44,632 bases of DNA from Defluviicoccus sp. (GCA_028820505.1 JAPPIT010000092.1:19166-63797), one strand, 5' to 3'; counted from the stretch's first letter, positions 35,314-44,390 are shown. Notes: generated from the letters alone by a model not told the origin. A program made the numbers and translations.

Positions 35314-36111
35314 TCACGCTTCTTCCAGGATGGCCTCGACGTCAGGCCAGGCGCTCTCGCCACGCTCGATCAGCAGGTCATCGTAGTCGACCGGACCGAA
35401 AGACGTGTAGGCCCTATCGTAGCTCGGCCGGGCACGGATTCGGGCGAACCAGTCGGTAAGCCGCGGCCGTGTCCGGGTCCACATCGGGGAGAGGCCGAGT
35501 CGGTTCAGACGGTCCAGATAGGGTGTCAGCGCTATGTCCGCCAGGCTGAAGCTTTGCCCGGCAAGCCAGGGCCCGTCGCCCAGAGCCTCTTCCATCTCCT
35601 GGTAAGTCTCGTCGAACAACAGGATCGCGTCCCTGACGAACGGCGCGTTGAAGCCGTGCTCCATGATCGCGCGCTGACGTCCGGCCCGAGCCCGGTCGGG
35701 CATGCCGGCGAGCCTTTCCTCCAGCGCGTCGGGCGTGAATTTCGCCTGAAGCTGCCTTGCGAACGCCGCCGAGAAGCTCACCGAGGCGCAGGCGACGTGG
35801 ATGCCTTCGTCCGGAACCTTCGTCCACAACCGCATGCGTGCCCTGTCGTGCGCATCGGCCGGCTTGAGCGGCGGCGCGGCGAACACGTCGTCGAGATATT
35901 CGTTGATCACCGTCGATTCGACGATCGGAACGCCGTCATGCACCAGGGTCGGCACCAGCGCCCTGGAGTTGAGCTTGAGATAGTCCGGCGCCGTCTGCTC
36001 GCCGTCGATCAGCATGACGTGATGGCCGACCCATTCCAGCGCCTTCTCGGCCAACGCATGACGGACCTTCTGAGAGCAGACCGAAATATTGTTGTGATAG
36101 AGTTCGAGCAT
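35314..36111 (-). CDS. Glutathione S-transferase family protein
   Basis: A 265-aa GST with the thioredoxin-like N-terminal domain (MLELYHNNISVCSQKVRHALAEK; cysteine at 13), the cis-proline strand ALVPTLVHDGVPIVEST with the glutathione ES motif, and a helical C-terminal domain (WLAGQSFSLADIALTPYL). AGGGAG precedes the ATG at 36111. It is convergent with the epimerase and divergent from the TPR gene. A detoxification or ring-cleavage role is possible; substrate unknown. Confidence 0.85.
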   Translation of the reverse strand: MLELYHNNISVCSQKVRHALAEKALEWVGHHVMLIDGEQTAPDYLKLNSRALVPTLVHDGVPIVESTVINEYLDDVFAAPPLKPADAHDRARMRLWTKVPDEGIHVACASVSFSAAFARQLQAKFTPDALEERLAGMPDRARAGRQRAIMEHGFNAPFVRDAILLFDETYQEMEEALGDGPWLAGQSFSLADIALTPYLDRLNRLGLSPMWTRTRPRLTDWFARIRARPSYDRAYTSFGPVDYDDLLIERGESAWPDVEAILEEA

Positions 36112-36226
36112 CGCCGCTCCCTTTCGACAGTCGTTGCCATTGGAGCGGTTTCGCGGCTCGAACGCCACAGTCTTGCATCGCGCCGCGCTGGCGGTCGGGT
36201 ATCCGGCGATCGCGGGGAGGCAGGAC

Positions 36227-37666
36227 ATGACGGGAAGCGAAATGCACCGGGATCGGCTCGGGTTGACCATCGGCACGGCCAACGGCGAGGCCGCGGCAAG
36301 CTACCGGGCGGGCGTCGACCTCCATATGTCCGGGAACCCGGGCGGGGAGGAGGCGCTGAGGGAGGCTGCGGCGGCGGACCCGGGCTTCGCGCTGGCCCCC
36401 GCCGCGTTGACCATGGTGCTGCGGGATACCGGCCGGCGCGACGAGGCGAGGGAGACCGCCGGGCTGGCGCGGTCGCTGGCCGCCGGAGCCACGCGTCGCG
36501 AAAGGCAGCATGTCGAGGCGATCGCGGCATTGGCCGACGGGAACGGCCGGGGGGCCTTCGCGCTGATGCGGGAACATCTCGCCGAGTTCCGGCGCGACGC
36601 GCTGATCCTTTTGGCGGCCGACCGTTACCTGTTCTACAGCGGCGGCGAGAACCGCCAGCAACTCCAGCTCGAGTTGCTCGGCGCGTTTGCCGGGGACTAT
36701 GACGACGATTGGTGGTTTCCCGGCCAGCACGGCTTCGCGCTCGGCGAATGCGGCCACTACGAAAAGGCGGTCGACGCGGCGCAGCGCTCGCTCGCGCTGA
36801 ACCCGAAGAACCTCTGGGCCGCCCACACGCTCGCCCATGTCTATGCCGACACCAAGGACGACGCGCAGGGGGCGGCCTTTCTCGGCCCATGGCTCGGCGA
36901 TTTCGATCCGCGCGCGCCCATGTTCGGGCACACATCGTGGCATCTCGCATTGTTCGAGCTGGGACGCGGACGCCACGCGCGGGCGATGGAAATATACGAG
37001 ACGGCGGTTCGACCCGCGGTCTGCAAGCACCGCAGCACGCTCAACAATTCGGCCTCGTTCCTGTGGCGCTGCATGGTGTACGGGTACGCGCCCGCTGCCG
37101 AACGATGGGACGAGCTTCAGCCTCTGGCCCGCGGCGTCTCAGGGCCGGCGCAGGGCGAATGGGACGGCATGAACGCCGCGCTCGCGTTCGCCGGCGCCGG
37201 GAACGAGGCGGGAAAGAACGGGCTCGCCGACGCTGTCCGGAAGCTGGGCGAGGACGGCAAGTCGACGGCGGTCGAGGTAGGGCTTCCGCTGATCGAGGGC
37301 GCCTGGGCGTTCGCCCGCGAAGACTACGATGGCGCCATCCGGTCGATGGCGCCCGCGATGGGACGCATCGAAGGCGTGGGCGGCAGCAACGCCCAGCACG
37401 AGGTGTTCTGGGACGCCCAGATCGAAGCCTATTCGCGGACCGGTCGGTTCGCCGAAGCCGAGGACGTGCAGAAGAGCCGCCTCGACCCGAGGCCGACCGT
37501 TCGAGACCTGTCTCGCCTGGGCCGGGCGCAGATCGGCGCCGGCAAAATCGAAGAAGGGACGGGCAATCTGCGCCGTGCGGCCGAAGGCTGGCGGGACGCG
37601 GATCCCGGCTCGCCCGAGGTCGCGGCGCTCGGCCGGCTCTTGGAACGAATCGCGCCGGTCGATTGA
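36227..37666 (+). CDS. TTC38-like tetratricopeptide repeat protein
   Basis: A 479-aa protein made largely of TPR-type helical hairpins. The phrases KNLWAAHTLAHVYADT and FGHTSWHLALFELGRG are typical of the TTC38 family, known from animals and scattered bacteria. GGGAGG precedes the ATG at 36227. No signal peptide or enzyme domain is present. It is divergent from the GST gene and ends 22 bases from the convergent sulfatase-type gene. A scaffold role is likely; the partner is unknown. Confidence 0.78.
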   Translation: MTGSEMHRDRLGLTIGTANGEAAASYRAGVDLHMSGNPGGEEALREAAAADPGFALAPAALTMVLRDTGRRDEARETAGLARSLAAGATRRERQHVEAIAALADGNGRGAFALMREHLAEFRRDALILLAADRYLFYSGGENRQQLQLELLGAFAGDYDDDWWFPGQHGFALGECGHYEKAVDAAQRSLALNPKNLWAAHTLAHVYADTKDDAQGAAFLGPWLGDFDPRAPMFGHTSWHLALFELGRGRHARAMEIYETAVRPAVCKHRSTLNNSASFLWRCMVYGYAPAAERWDELQPLARGVSGPAQGEWDGMNAALAFAGAGNEAGKNGLADAVRKLGEDGKSTAVEVGLPLIEGAWAFAREDYDGAIRSMAPAMGRIEGVGGSNAQHEVFWDAQIEAYSRTGRFAEAEDVQKSRLDPRPTVRDLSRLGRAQIGAGKIEEGTGNLRRAAEGWRDADPGSPEVAALGRLLERIAPVD

Positions 37667-37688
37667 ACGGGGTCCCCGTCCGGCGCTT

Positions 37689-39392
37689 TCACCGGACGCC
37701 GAGCGCGAAACCGCCGCTGCCGCTCGCCGGCTCGAACTTCGAGAAGAACTCGGCGACGATCGCGCGGTCGCCCTGGAGGGCAACCTCGCCGCTCTCGATT
37801 CCCTCCTCGAAGCCCGGACCGCCCCCCGCCCAGGCGCTGAGAAATTGCCGCGGAAACGAGAGCGACGCGTCGCACCGTTCCGGCGGCGTCGCGTGAAACT
37901 GGCAGACCCCGCGCCGGATTTCCAGGGCGTACACCTCCTGCGTATCGGTCGTTGCGAAGCCCAGCACGATCCGGGTCTTCATGCAGTCTTCGGCCCTGAG
38001 GCGGACGGCCAGCAGTTCGAGCAACCCGCCCATCGGGTAGTTGCGGGCCTGGTTGGGCTGGATCCGGTGGCCGCCGCGGTGCTCGCCCAGGTCATCCTCC
38101 AGCTCCAGCGCCTGACACAGCGCCCAGTTGCGCCACGTGCTCGTCTTCTGCCGATAGGCCCAGGCGCGCAGCGCCGCCGCCTTGACGCCTCTCGCCTCCA
38201 TGTCGGCGTTGTCCGCCCGCACAGCCCACGTCGCGATGTCGGCCGCCCACCGAAACTCCCCGTCCTCGATCGCCTGGCGCGCTTCGGCGAGCACCGCGTC
38301 GCGTCCGCCCATCGCGCGGACGTAGCGCTCCGCCCGTTCGCGCCAGGGCAGCGGATCCAGCTCCACCGCGTCGCCCTGGAACCAGCCGACATAGCCCGCA
38401 TAGACGCTGCGGACCGAGTGCTTGTAGCTGCCATAAAACTCGCCCAACCACGGATGCGAGGCGAGGTGCGGCGGCATGGTCACCTTCTCCGCCAGCTCGT
38501 CCCAGGTGTACCCCTTGTTGATCCATCGCACGGCCTGGTCGTGCAGGTACTGGATCGCATCCCGGTGCGCGGTCAGGACGTCTTCCACGGCGTCGGTCCC
38601 TTCGACCGTGGGCCCGTGATGGGGGATCAGGATCTCCGCCTCGAACGCGCGCAGCCGGTCGATCCCCTTCGCCCATTGCATGGGGTTGCGATACTGCGTG
38701 CCGCGGAGCGCGTAGACGTTGGGAAAGGTCATGCCCTGGATAGCGTCGGCGGAGATCAGCACCTTTTCGTCGGGCAGCCAGACGACGCTCTGATCGTCCG
38801 TTTCGCTCGGTACATGCACGATTTCCAGGTTGATCCCCGCGATCTCCACGTCGAGCCTGTCCTCGAAGGTTCGGGTCGGTTTCACGAAACCGGCCTTGCC
38901 GCGCCGAGGCGGCCCGCCGATGGCGCTGCCGAAGGTGCCGGCCTCGCCGTATTCCAGGTGGGCGCCGAACTGATAGGGGCCGCGGCGGCGCCGGATCGGC
39001 GCGAGAATGCCCTCGTCGCGCAGCAGGTTGTCGGTCAGTTCGGCCTGGGCGATGACCTCCACCTTGCCCGCCCGAATGTCCTCTTCGGAAACGAAGCTGA
39101 AGATGCCGCTGACGTGATCGCCGTGAAAATGGGTCACGATCACGGCCCTGATCGGGAGGTCCGTGATCTCGCGAAAGGCGGCGGCAGCCTCGTCACCGGG
39201 CAGTTCGCCGCTCAGCGTATCCACGAGGACGCAGCCGTCCTCGCCCACGATCAGGGTGCAGTTGGAGCCGGTATAGCAATGGGCGGTATGGATGTACCCC
39301 CGCGTCGTGATAATGCGCGGCGTCTCGTAGAGCGCCATCTGGGCGGCGAGATCGGGATGGACCCCGGGTTCGATGGAGACTGTGGTTGGCAT
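37689..39392 (-). CDS. Alkyl-sulfatase-type metallo-beta-lactamase fold hydrolase
   Basis: A 567-aa protein with three regions. The MBL domain (1-290) has HFHGDH at 88-93. A helical alkyl-sulfatase dimerisation domain (about 295-430) has EFYGSYKHSVRSVYAGYVGWF, VELDPLP and AADIATWAVR. The C-terminal SCP2-like domain is about 450-567. This is the layout of SdsA1/type III alkylsulfatases, which hydrolyse primary alkyl sulfate esters. There is no signal peptide. The segment SETDDQSVVWLPDEKVLISAD replaces the two glutamate-bearing strands of SdsA1, so substrate and metal site may differ. Confidence 0.82.
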   Translation of the reverse strand: MPTTVSIEPGVHPDLAAQMALYETPRIITTRGYIHTAHCYTGSNCTLIVGEDGCVLVDTLSGELPGDEAAAAFREITDLPIRAVIVTHFHGDHVSGIFSFVSEEDIRAGKVEVIAQAELTDNLLRDEGILAPIRRRRGPYQFGAHLEYGEAGTFGSAIGGPPRRGKAGFVKPTRTFEDRLDVEIAGINLEIVHVPSETDDQSVVWLPDEKVLISADAIQGMTFPNVYALRGTQYRNPMQWAKGIDRLRAFEAEILIPHHGPTVEGTDAVEDVLTAHRDAIQYLHDQAVRWINKGYTWDELAEKVTMPPHLASHPWLGEFYGSYKHSVRSVYAGYVGWFQGDAVELDPLPWRERAERYVRAMGGRDAVLAEARQAIEDGEFRWAADIATWAVRADNADMEARGVKAAALRAWAYRQKTSTWRNWALCQALELEDDLGEHRGGHRIQPNQARNYPMGGLLELLAVRLRAEDCMKTRIVLGFATTDTQEVYALEIRRGVCQFHATPPERCDASLSFPRQFLSAWAGGGPGFEEGIESGEVALQGDRAIVAEFFSKFEPASGSGGFALGVR

Positions 39393-39451
39393 CGGCTTAC
39401 TCCCGAGGGAAATCGAGGATGGCGTCAGTATAGCCGCCCGGCTGGCGTTCG

Positions 39452-39480
39452 TTGACGCCGCCCCGACCCCGTTCTAGCCT
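39452..39480 (+). promoter_or_regulatory. Probable promoter of the HD-domain gene
   Basis: TTGACG (39452-39457) and TAGCCT (39475-39480) are 17 bases apart and lie about 39 bases upstream of the HD gene ATG, in the divergent gap with the sulfatase-type gene. Assigned by consensus only. On the opposite strand a TATACT box at 39432-39427 could serve the sulfatase-type gene. Confidence 0.4.
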
Positions 39481-39518
39481 CGGCGGGCTGTCTCAACATG
39501 GGACGTGGGGAGATTCCG

Positions 39519-40268
39519 ATGGCTGACGCGCCTACGCTTTCCCAGCGCGCCGACGAACTCGAGCACCGCCAGATGCAGGAGCTGGGGGAGCGTATCGTCG
39601 GCAAGTCCCTCCTCTACAACCTCGCCGACGGGGAGCGCACCCTCGGCCATAACGCGTTCGGCGGCCGGATGCTCATGGGCGAGGACTCCCGCCTGCCGGC
39701 GATGCCGGACAAGCCGACTCTGCTCGACTTCTTCCGCTGCCGCTTCGACGACTTCGCGACGGCCCACCTGTTGCAGAGCGCAAACCTCGCGCAAAACAAC
39801 GGCCTCTCCGACAAGATGGTGCTCGCCTGCCTGCTGCACGACGTCGCGGTGGCGGGGTTCATTCGCACGGATCACGGTTACTGGGGCGCGCAAATGATCG
39901 AGCCATATGTGGACGAGGAGGTCAGCTGGGCGGTCCGTGCGCATCAGGCGCTCCGGTTCTTCCCCGACGAGTCCGTCGGGTACGACTATCCGGACAATTA
40001 CCGCAGGATGTTCGGCGACGATTACCAGCCGGAACCCTATGTCGTGGCCGCCTACGAGGAGGCCCGGCAGCACAAGTGGTACATGTCGGCCCGGATCATC
40101 TGCGTGAACGATCTGTATTCGTTCGATCCCGACGTGCATGTCGAGCTCGAGCAGTTCGAGGACATTATCGGCCGGGAGTTCCGCCAGCCTGACGAGGGCC
40201 TCGGCAACGACAACACCCCGGCCTCGCATGTGTGGCGCACGCTGCGCTGGCCCTGCAACGCGCTATAG
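39519..40268 (+). CDS. HD-domain protein
   Basis: A 249-aa protein with a metal-type HD motif: H83 (TAHLLQSANLAQ), H107-D108 (CLLHDVAVAG) and later aspartates. HD proteins are usually phosphohydrolases acting on nucleotides or related compounds. Two in-frame ATGs exist (39498 and 39519); the second is chosen because GGGGAG lies six bases before it. It diverges from the sulfatase-type gene. The substrate is not evident; sequences around the motif do not match Rel or cyclic-di-GMP HD-GYP types. Confidence 0.78.
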   Translation: MADAPTLSQRADELEHRQMQELGERIVGKSLLYNLADGERTLGHNAFGGRMLMGEDSRLPAMPDKPTLLDFFRCRFDDFATAHLLQSANLAQNNGLSDKMVLACLLHDVAVAGFIRTDHGYWGAQMIEPYVDEEVSWAVRAHQALRFFPDESVGYDYPDNYRRMFGDDYQPEPYVVAAYEEARQHKWYMSARIICVNDLYSFDPDVHVELEQFEDIIGREFRQPDEGLGNDNTPASHVWRTLRWPCNAL

Positions 40269-40313
40269 CCAGGCGGGCGGCCGCGATCCCGGCGGGACAG
40301 GCCTTCTGGCGCC

Positions 40314-40341
40314 TTGACGCAGGCATGGGCCGGGCTAAGCT
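40314..40341 (+). promoter_or_regulatory. Probable promoter of tRNA-Gly
   Basis: TTGACG (40314-40319) and TAAGCT (40336-40341) are 16 bases apart and lie about 62 bases before the tRNA. The -35 box is identical to that proposed for the HD gene. Consensus match only. Confidence 0.4.
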
Positions 40342-40403
40342 TGGAAACGGCATCGGTGAGAGCAGGCCGCCCATGTCGGCGGGTTAGCACCGCAGGTGCG
40401 CGA

Positions 40404-40478
40404 GCGGGTGTAGTTCAGCGGTAGAACGTCAGCTTCCCAAGCTGGATGTCAGGGGTTCGACTCCCCTCACCCGCTCCA
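40404..40478 (+). tRNA. tRNA-Gly (anticodon CCC)
   Basis: A complete cloverleaf: acceptor GCGGGTG with CACCCGC, D arm GTTC/GAAC, anticodon stem TCAGC/GCTGG with loop TTCCCAA (anticodon CCC at 40436-40438), T arm AGGGG-TTCGACT-CCCCT, discriminator T at 40475 and an encoded CCA at 40476-40478. It reads GGG codons. Its 3' end is 65 bases before the next gene. Confidence 0.96.
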
Positions 40479-40543
40479 ACTTCCCTTCTTCGACGACCCG
40501 CCCGCCGATTGCATTCGCGCCGTCGCTGAACGAGAGTGGCGCG

Positions 40544-41548
40544 ATGGAAGAGATCTGGATCGCCTATCTCAACGCGCTCGACGTGGCGGCGCTGGAACTT
40601 TTGGACGACGAAATCATCGCCGCGGTGGAAACGGCGCTCGCCGCCCAGGGGCACGGAGAGACGGTGATCGAGCCCCGCGTCCACCTCGTCCCGGAAAGCA
40701 CGGAAAAGGGCCATTTCAACGTGCTGCGCGGCAGCATCGCCCCGCTAGGCGTCGCCGGCGTCAAGGTGGTGGGCGACTATGTCGGGAATTACCGGCTGGG
40801 CCTGCCGTCGGAGATGGCGCTGCTCAACCTGTTCGATCCCGAGACCGGCATGCCCAGGGCAGTGCTCGACGCCACCTCGATCACCGACATGCGCACCGGC
40901 GCGATGACCGCGATCGGCGCCAAGCACCTGGCCCGCAGGGATTGCAAGACGCTCGGCCATATCGGCGCCCGGGGAACCGCCTACTGGAACGTCCGGCTGC
41001 TCGACCGCCTGTTCGACTTCGAGGAGATCCGCGTCCATTCGCGCCGCCCCGAGAGTCGGGAGGCGTTCGGGAAGCGTCTAGAGGAAGCCCTCGGAAAGCC
41101 TGTCGTCGTGACCGACGACTGGCGCGACTGCCTGGAGGGCGCCGACATCCTGGTGGAGGCCTCGCGCCTGTCCGCGCCTGAACCCTTGTTCAAAACCGAA
41201 TGGGTCAAGAAAGGGGCGTTCGTCGTTCCCTACGGCACGATGAGCGCCGTGGAGTTCTCTCTCACCGACGTCATGGACAAGATCGTGGTCGACGATTGGG
41301 GCCAGTGCGGGCCGGGGCGCCCGTTCGGCGCGCTGCGCCGCCACGTAGACGAGGGAAAGCTGACCGAGGAGACGCTGCACGCGGAGCTCGGCCAGATCGT
41401 CGCCGGTCTTCGGCCGGGCCGGGAAAGCGGGGACGAGACCATCCTGTTCTGGCACCGGGGTCTTTCGACCAGCGACATCGCGCTCGGCCAGGCGATGCTG
41501 GACAAGGCCGCGCAGATGGGCGTCGGCCAGCGGTTGAGATTCGCGTGA
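40544..41548 (+). CDS. Ornithine cyclodeaminase/mu-crystallin family protein
   Basis: A 334-aa NAD(P)-binding protein of the OCD/mu-crystallin family, which includes ornithine cyclodeaminase, ketimine and pyrroline-carboxylate reductases and alanine dehydrogenase. Visible motifs are the N-terminal substrate region (VGDYVGNYRLGLPSEMALLNLFDPETG), DATSITDMRTGAMTAIGAKHLAR, and a modified Rossmann loop (HIGARGTA). Family members with the ornithine-specific aspartate cannot be told apart here. The stop overlaps the next gene (GTGA). Confidence 0.83.
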   Translation: MEEIWIAYLNALDVAALELLDDEIIAAVETALAAQGHGETVIEPRVHLVPESTEKGHFNVLRGSIAPLGVAGVKVVGDYVGNYRLGLPSEMALLNLFDPETGMPRAVLDATSITDMRTGAMTAIGAKHLARRDCKTLGHIGARGTAYWNVRLLDRLFDFEEIRVHSRRPESREAFGKRLEEALGKPVVVTDDWRDCLEGADILVEASRLSAPEPLFKTEWVKKGAFVVPYGTMSAVEFSLTDVMDKIVVDDWGQCGPGRPFGALRRHVDEGKLTEETLHAELGQIVAGLRPGRESGDETILFWHRGLSTSDIALGQAMLDKAAQMGVGQRLRFA

Positions 41549-42327
41549 TCGCGTGCTCCCGGATGTACAACGTCGCGCCGGCCGTCCGGGAGGCGTGGGA
41601 CCGGGCGTTCGAGCACGCGGCCGGGGTCTCGGGCGTGCCGCTAGAAATCGTCGCCCATGCCGCCCCCGCCCCGCTCGACGAGATCTGGGCGCGGGACGAC
41701 ATGGGAGCGGTGCTCATGTGCGGCTGGCCGTTCGCAGCGGCGGACCCGCAGCCGGTGCCCATCGCGGTTCCCTTGCCCGCCCCGCCGCATTACGGCGGCG
41801 AGCCGGTCTATTTCACCTGTTTGGTGGTGCGCCGCGAATCCGCTTTCGCGTCGATCGAGGACACGTTCGGCGGTCGGGTGGCCTGGACCGTCAGGAATTC
41901 CTATTCCGGGTTCGCGGCGCTGCACCACCATTTGCTCGGTTACCGAACCCCCGATCGGCCCGATCCGTTCCGGGAGTGGGTCGGGCCGCTGGTTACGCCG
42001 GCGGCCGCAATCGAAAGCGTGCTCGAGGACAGGGCCGACCTCGCGCCGGTCGACAGCTTCGTATGGGACCTGCTGGAGCGGCACGCGCCCGAGAGGATCG
42101 CCGGCCTCCGCGTCGTCGGCAGGACCGCCGCCGCCCCCTTCCCGCCCCTCGTGGCGAGCCCCGCGATCGGGCGCGACGCGGCCCGGCGGCTGAGCGAGGC
42201 CTTCGCCGCGATGGCGGACGCGCCTTCGATGCGCCCAATGCTCGACCTGCTGCTGCTCAACGGCTTCGCGGCCGTCGACGCGACGGCCTACGACATCACC
42301 CGGCGGCGGGCGGACGCTATCAGTTGA
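41545..42327 (+). CDS. PhnD-like substrate-binding protein without signal peptide
   Basis: A 260-aa type 2 periplasmic-binding fold protein of the PhnD/TAXI kind. It has the typical start ACSRMYNVAPAVREAWDRAF, the CGWPFAAADPQPVPIAVP hinge, and RVAWTVRNSYSGFAAL and LAPVDSFVWDLL strands. There is no signal peptide and no lipobox, so it is probably cytoplasmic. The GTG start overlaps the OCD-family stop by four bases. No permease or ATPase lies beside it. Its 3' end overlaps the convergent dctM gene by eight bases. Ligand unknown. Confidence 0.78.
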   Translation: MIACSRMYNVAPAVREAWDRAFEHAAGVSGVPLEIVAHAAPAPLDEIWARDDMGAVLMCGWPFAAADPQPVPIAVPLPAPPHYGGEPVYFTCLVVRRESAFASIEDTFGGRVAWTVRNSYSGFAALHHHLLGYRTPDRPDPFREWVGPLVTPAAAIESVLEDRADLAPVDSFVWDLLERHAPERIAGLRVVGRTAAAPFPPLVASPAIGRDAARRLSEAFAAMADAPSMRPMLDLLLLNGFAAVDATAYDITRRRADAIS

Positions 42328-43765
42328 GCTTGCCGGGCAGCCAGGTCGCGACTTCGGGTACCACGATCAGGAGCACGAGGACCGCGAGCTCGATCAGGAT
42401 GAAGGGCATGGCGGACATCACCACCTGGCCCAGGGTGACGCTGAACGGCGCCACGCCCTTCATCACGTAGAGCAGCAGCCCGAAGGGCGGGGTGAGCAGG
42501 CTGATCTCCATGGTGATCAGCATCAGCACCATCAGCCAGATCACGTCGATGTTGAAGACCGCCTGCAGAGACTGCGCGCCGAGGAGGAAGAACGGCAGGG
42601 TGAGCAGCAGCATGCTCACCTGGTCCATGAAGGCGCCGAGGAACAGCAGCACCGCCATCATGATGATCACCACCATCAGCGGGGTAAGGTTCATCGCGGT
42701 GACCGCCTGAAGCAGCCCGTCGGTCGCGCCCGAGTTGGACAGCGCCTGGCTGAACACCAGCGAACCCGCGATGATGAACAGGATCATCACGTTGATCTTG
42801 GCGGTTTCCATCAGCGACTTGGCGACCGCCCGCCAGGTGAAGTCGGCGCCGTCGATCCCCGTGACGGTCACCGTGCTCCGGAACAGCCGGAAGAAGTAGC
42901 AGGCCGCCAGCGCCGCGATGCAGCCGAGCGCCGCCGCCTCGGTCGGCGCGGCGATCTTGAAGAAGATGCTGCCGACCACCACCACGAAGATGATCATCAG
43001 CGGCAGGATGTAGAGCAGGAACGGCAGCACGCGGTTGACTAATTGCCGGTGGCGGCCGGCATAGGTCCACGACCAGCGGGTCCTGTCGGCGAGGTTGAGG
43101 GCCACCGTCACCGGCTCGTCGAAAGCGCTGGTATCCGGCGTGTAGGCCGGCGCGAGCTCCGGGTTGATCATGCAACGCCCCACCACATAGGCGAAGAAGA
43201 GAACCGCCATCAGGATGCCGGGGACGATGCCGGCGATCAGCAACAGCGCGACCGACTGCTCGGCGAGGCTCGCGAGCAGCACGGCGAGCGCCGACGGCGG
43301 GATCAGCATCGCGATGCCGCCGACCGCCATGATGGGTCCCATGGAGATCGACGGCTGGTAACCGCGCTTCATCATGTCGGGGAGCAGCACGGAACCCAGG
43401 ATCGCGGTGTTTGCGATGGTCGATCCCGAGAGCGAGGAGAAGATCGTCCCGCCCACGATGGAGACCACGGACAGCCGGCCGGGCACGCGCGAGATCATCC
43501 GGTCGATCGCCCCGATCGCCTTGAAGGCCACCCCGGTCTGGAGAAGGATCTCGCCCATCAGCAGGAACAGCGGGATCGGCGCGAGCGTGAACTTGATCGC
43601 GTTGTGGAACTCGGCCGGCATGAAGACCAGCCCGATATCGCCGTTGATGAACAGGAAGGTGCCGAGCACGTTGGCCGCGAAGAAGGCGAGAGCCACGGGC
43701 ATGCCGAGGAACATCGCGGTGCAGACCGTCCCCAGCAGCAGGATGAAGGCCCAGTACCACTCCAT
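42320..43765 (-). CDS. dctM: TRAP transporter large permease DctM
   Basis: A 481-aa membrane protein with about 12 segments, the ion-coupled permease of a TRAP transporter. Typical patterns are the N-terminal LLLGTVCTAMFLGMPVALAFF, ILLQTGVAFKAI and the long LPPSALAVLLA/PTEAAALGCIAAL loops. It starts three bases after dctQ. TRAP systems take up organic acids and related anions with sodium. Its stop overlaps that of the PhnD-like gene on the other strand. Confidence 0.92.
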   Translation of the reverse strand: MEWYWAFILLLGTVCTAMFLGMPVALAFFAANVLGTFLFINGDIGLVFMPAEFHNAIKFTLAPIPLFLLMGEILLQTGVAFKAIGAIDRMISRVPGRLSVVSIVGGTIFSSLSGSTIANTAILGSVLLPDMMKRGYQPSISMGPIMAVGGIAMLIPPSALAVLLASLAEQSVALLLIAGIVPGILMAVLFFAYVVGRCMINPELAPAYTPDTSAFDEPVTVALNLADRTRWSWTYAGRHRQLVNRVLPFLLYILPLMIIFVVVVGSIFFKIAAPTEAAALGCIAALAACYFFRLFRSTVTVTGIDGADFTWRAVAKSLMETAKINVMILFIIAGSLVFSQALSNSGATDGLLQAVTAMNLTPLMVVIIMMAVLLFLGAFMDQVSMLLLTLPFFLLGAQSLQAVFNIDVIWLMVLMLITMEISLLTPPFGLLLYVMKGVAPFSVTLGQVVMSAMPFILIELAVLVLLIVVPEVATWLPGKLN

Positions 43766-43768
43766 CGC

Positions 43769-44299
43769 TCAGAACCCCGACCCGGCGGCTGGGTCCTTGT
43801 CCTCTTCCAGCGCCTCGGCGGCGCGGCGAAAGCGGAGCGCGAACTCGACCGCGAGCAGCAGGAAAGACAGCGCGAAGACCGCCATCATGTACCAGTTCTC
43901 GATCCTGAGATCTTTGTCCGGCAGGGTGCCGTCCTCGAATTCGAGCAGCGTCAGGCGCAGCCCGTAGGCGCAGAGCAGCAGGCAGAGCAGGCACCCCGCC
44001 ACGTCCAGCACCTTCTCGAGCCGGGCGGCGGCGGTCCTCGGGAGCGCCGCGGTAACCACGTCGACGCGGATATGCGCACCCTGGCGCAGCACCCAGGGCG
44101 CGCCGATGAACACGCCGATATAGAGCGCGTATTCAACTGCCTCGAACAGCCAGGGGAGGCTGCCCCACTTCACCGTTACCAGGAACAGGTTGAGCGGGAT
44201 CAGGATCGCAATCAGGCCGACCGAGACGGCGACCAGTACGGCCAGCCACACGATGAAGCGCGCGAACGCCGCGTCGAAGGCGTCGATCAGGCTTCCCAT
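43769..44299 (-). CDS. dctQ: TRAP transporter small permease DctQ
   Basis: A 176-aa membrane protein with four hydrophobic segments and the DctQ signature (VDVVTAALPRTAAARLEKVLD; PWVLRQGAHIRVD). It lies 91 bases after the dctP stop and directly before dctM, giving the order dctP-dctQ-dctM. The gap upstream holds a short GC-rich hairpin at 44351-44365 that may lower expression relative to dctP. Confidence 0.9.
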   Translation of the reverse strand: MGSLIDAFDAAFARFIVWLAVLVAVSVGLIAILIPLNLFLVTVKWGSLPWLFEAVEYALYIGVFIGAPWVLRQGAHIRVDVVTAALPRTAAARLEKVLDVAGCLLCLLLCAYGLRLTLLEFEDGTLPDKDLRIENWYMMAVFALSFLLLAVEFALRFRRAAEALEEDKDPAAGSGF

Positions 44300-44390
44300 T
44301 CCGCGGACCGCCCCTCGACTGGCACGGAGTACGGATGCCGAGGAGGGGACCGGCGCGTTGCGCCGCCCCCGCCCCGGGCTTATCCGGCAG

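Noticed and set aside
44351-44365. CGGCGC-GTT-GCGCCG hairpin between dctP and dctQ as a terminator
   Set aside because: No T tract follows on the minus strand; at most an attenuating or mRNA-stabilising element, so mentioned only under dctQ.
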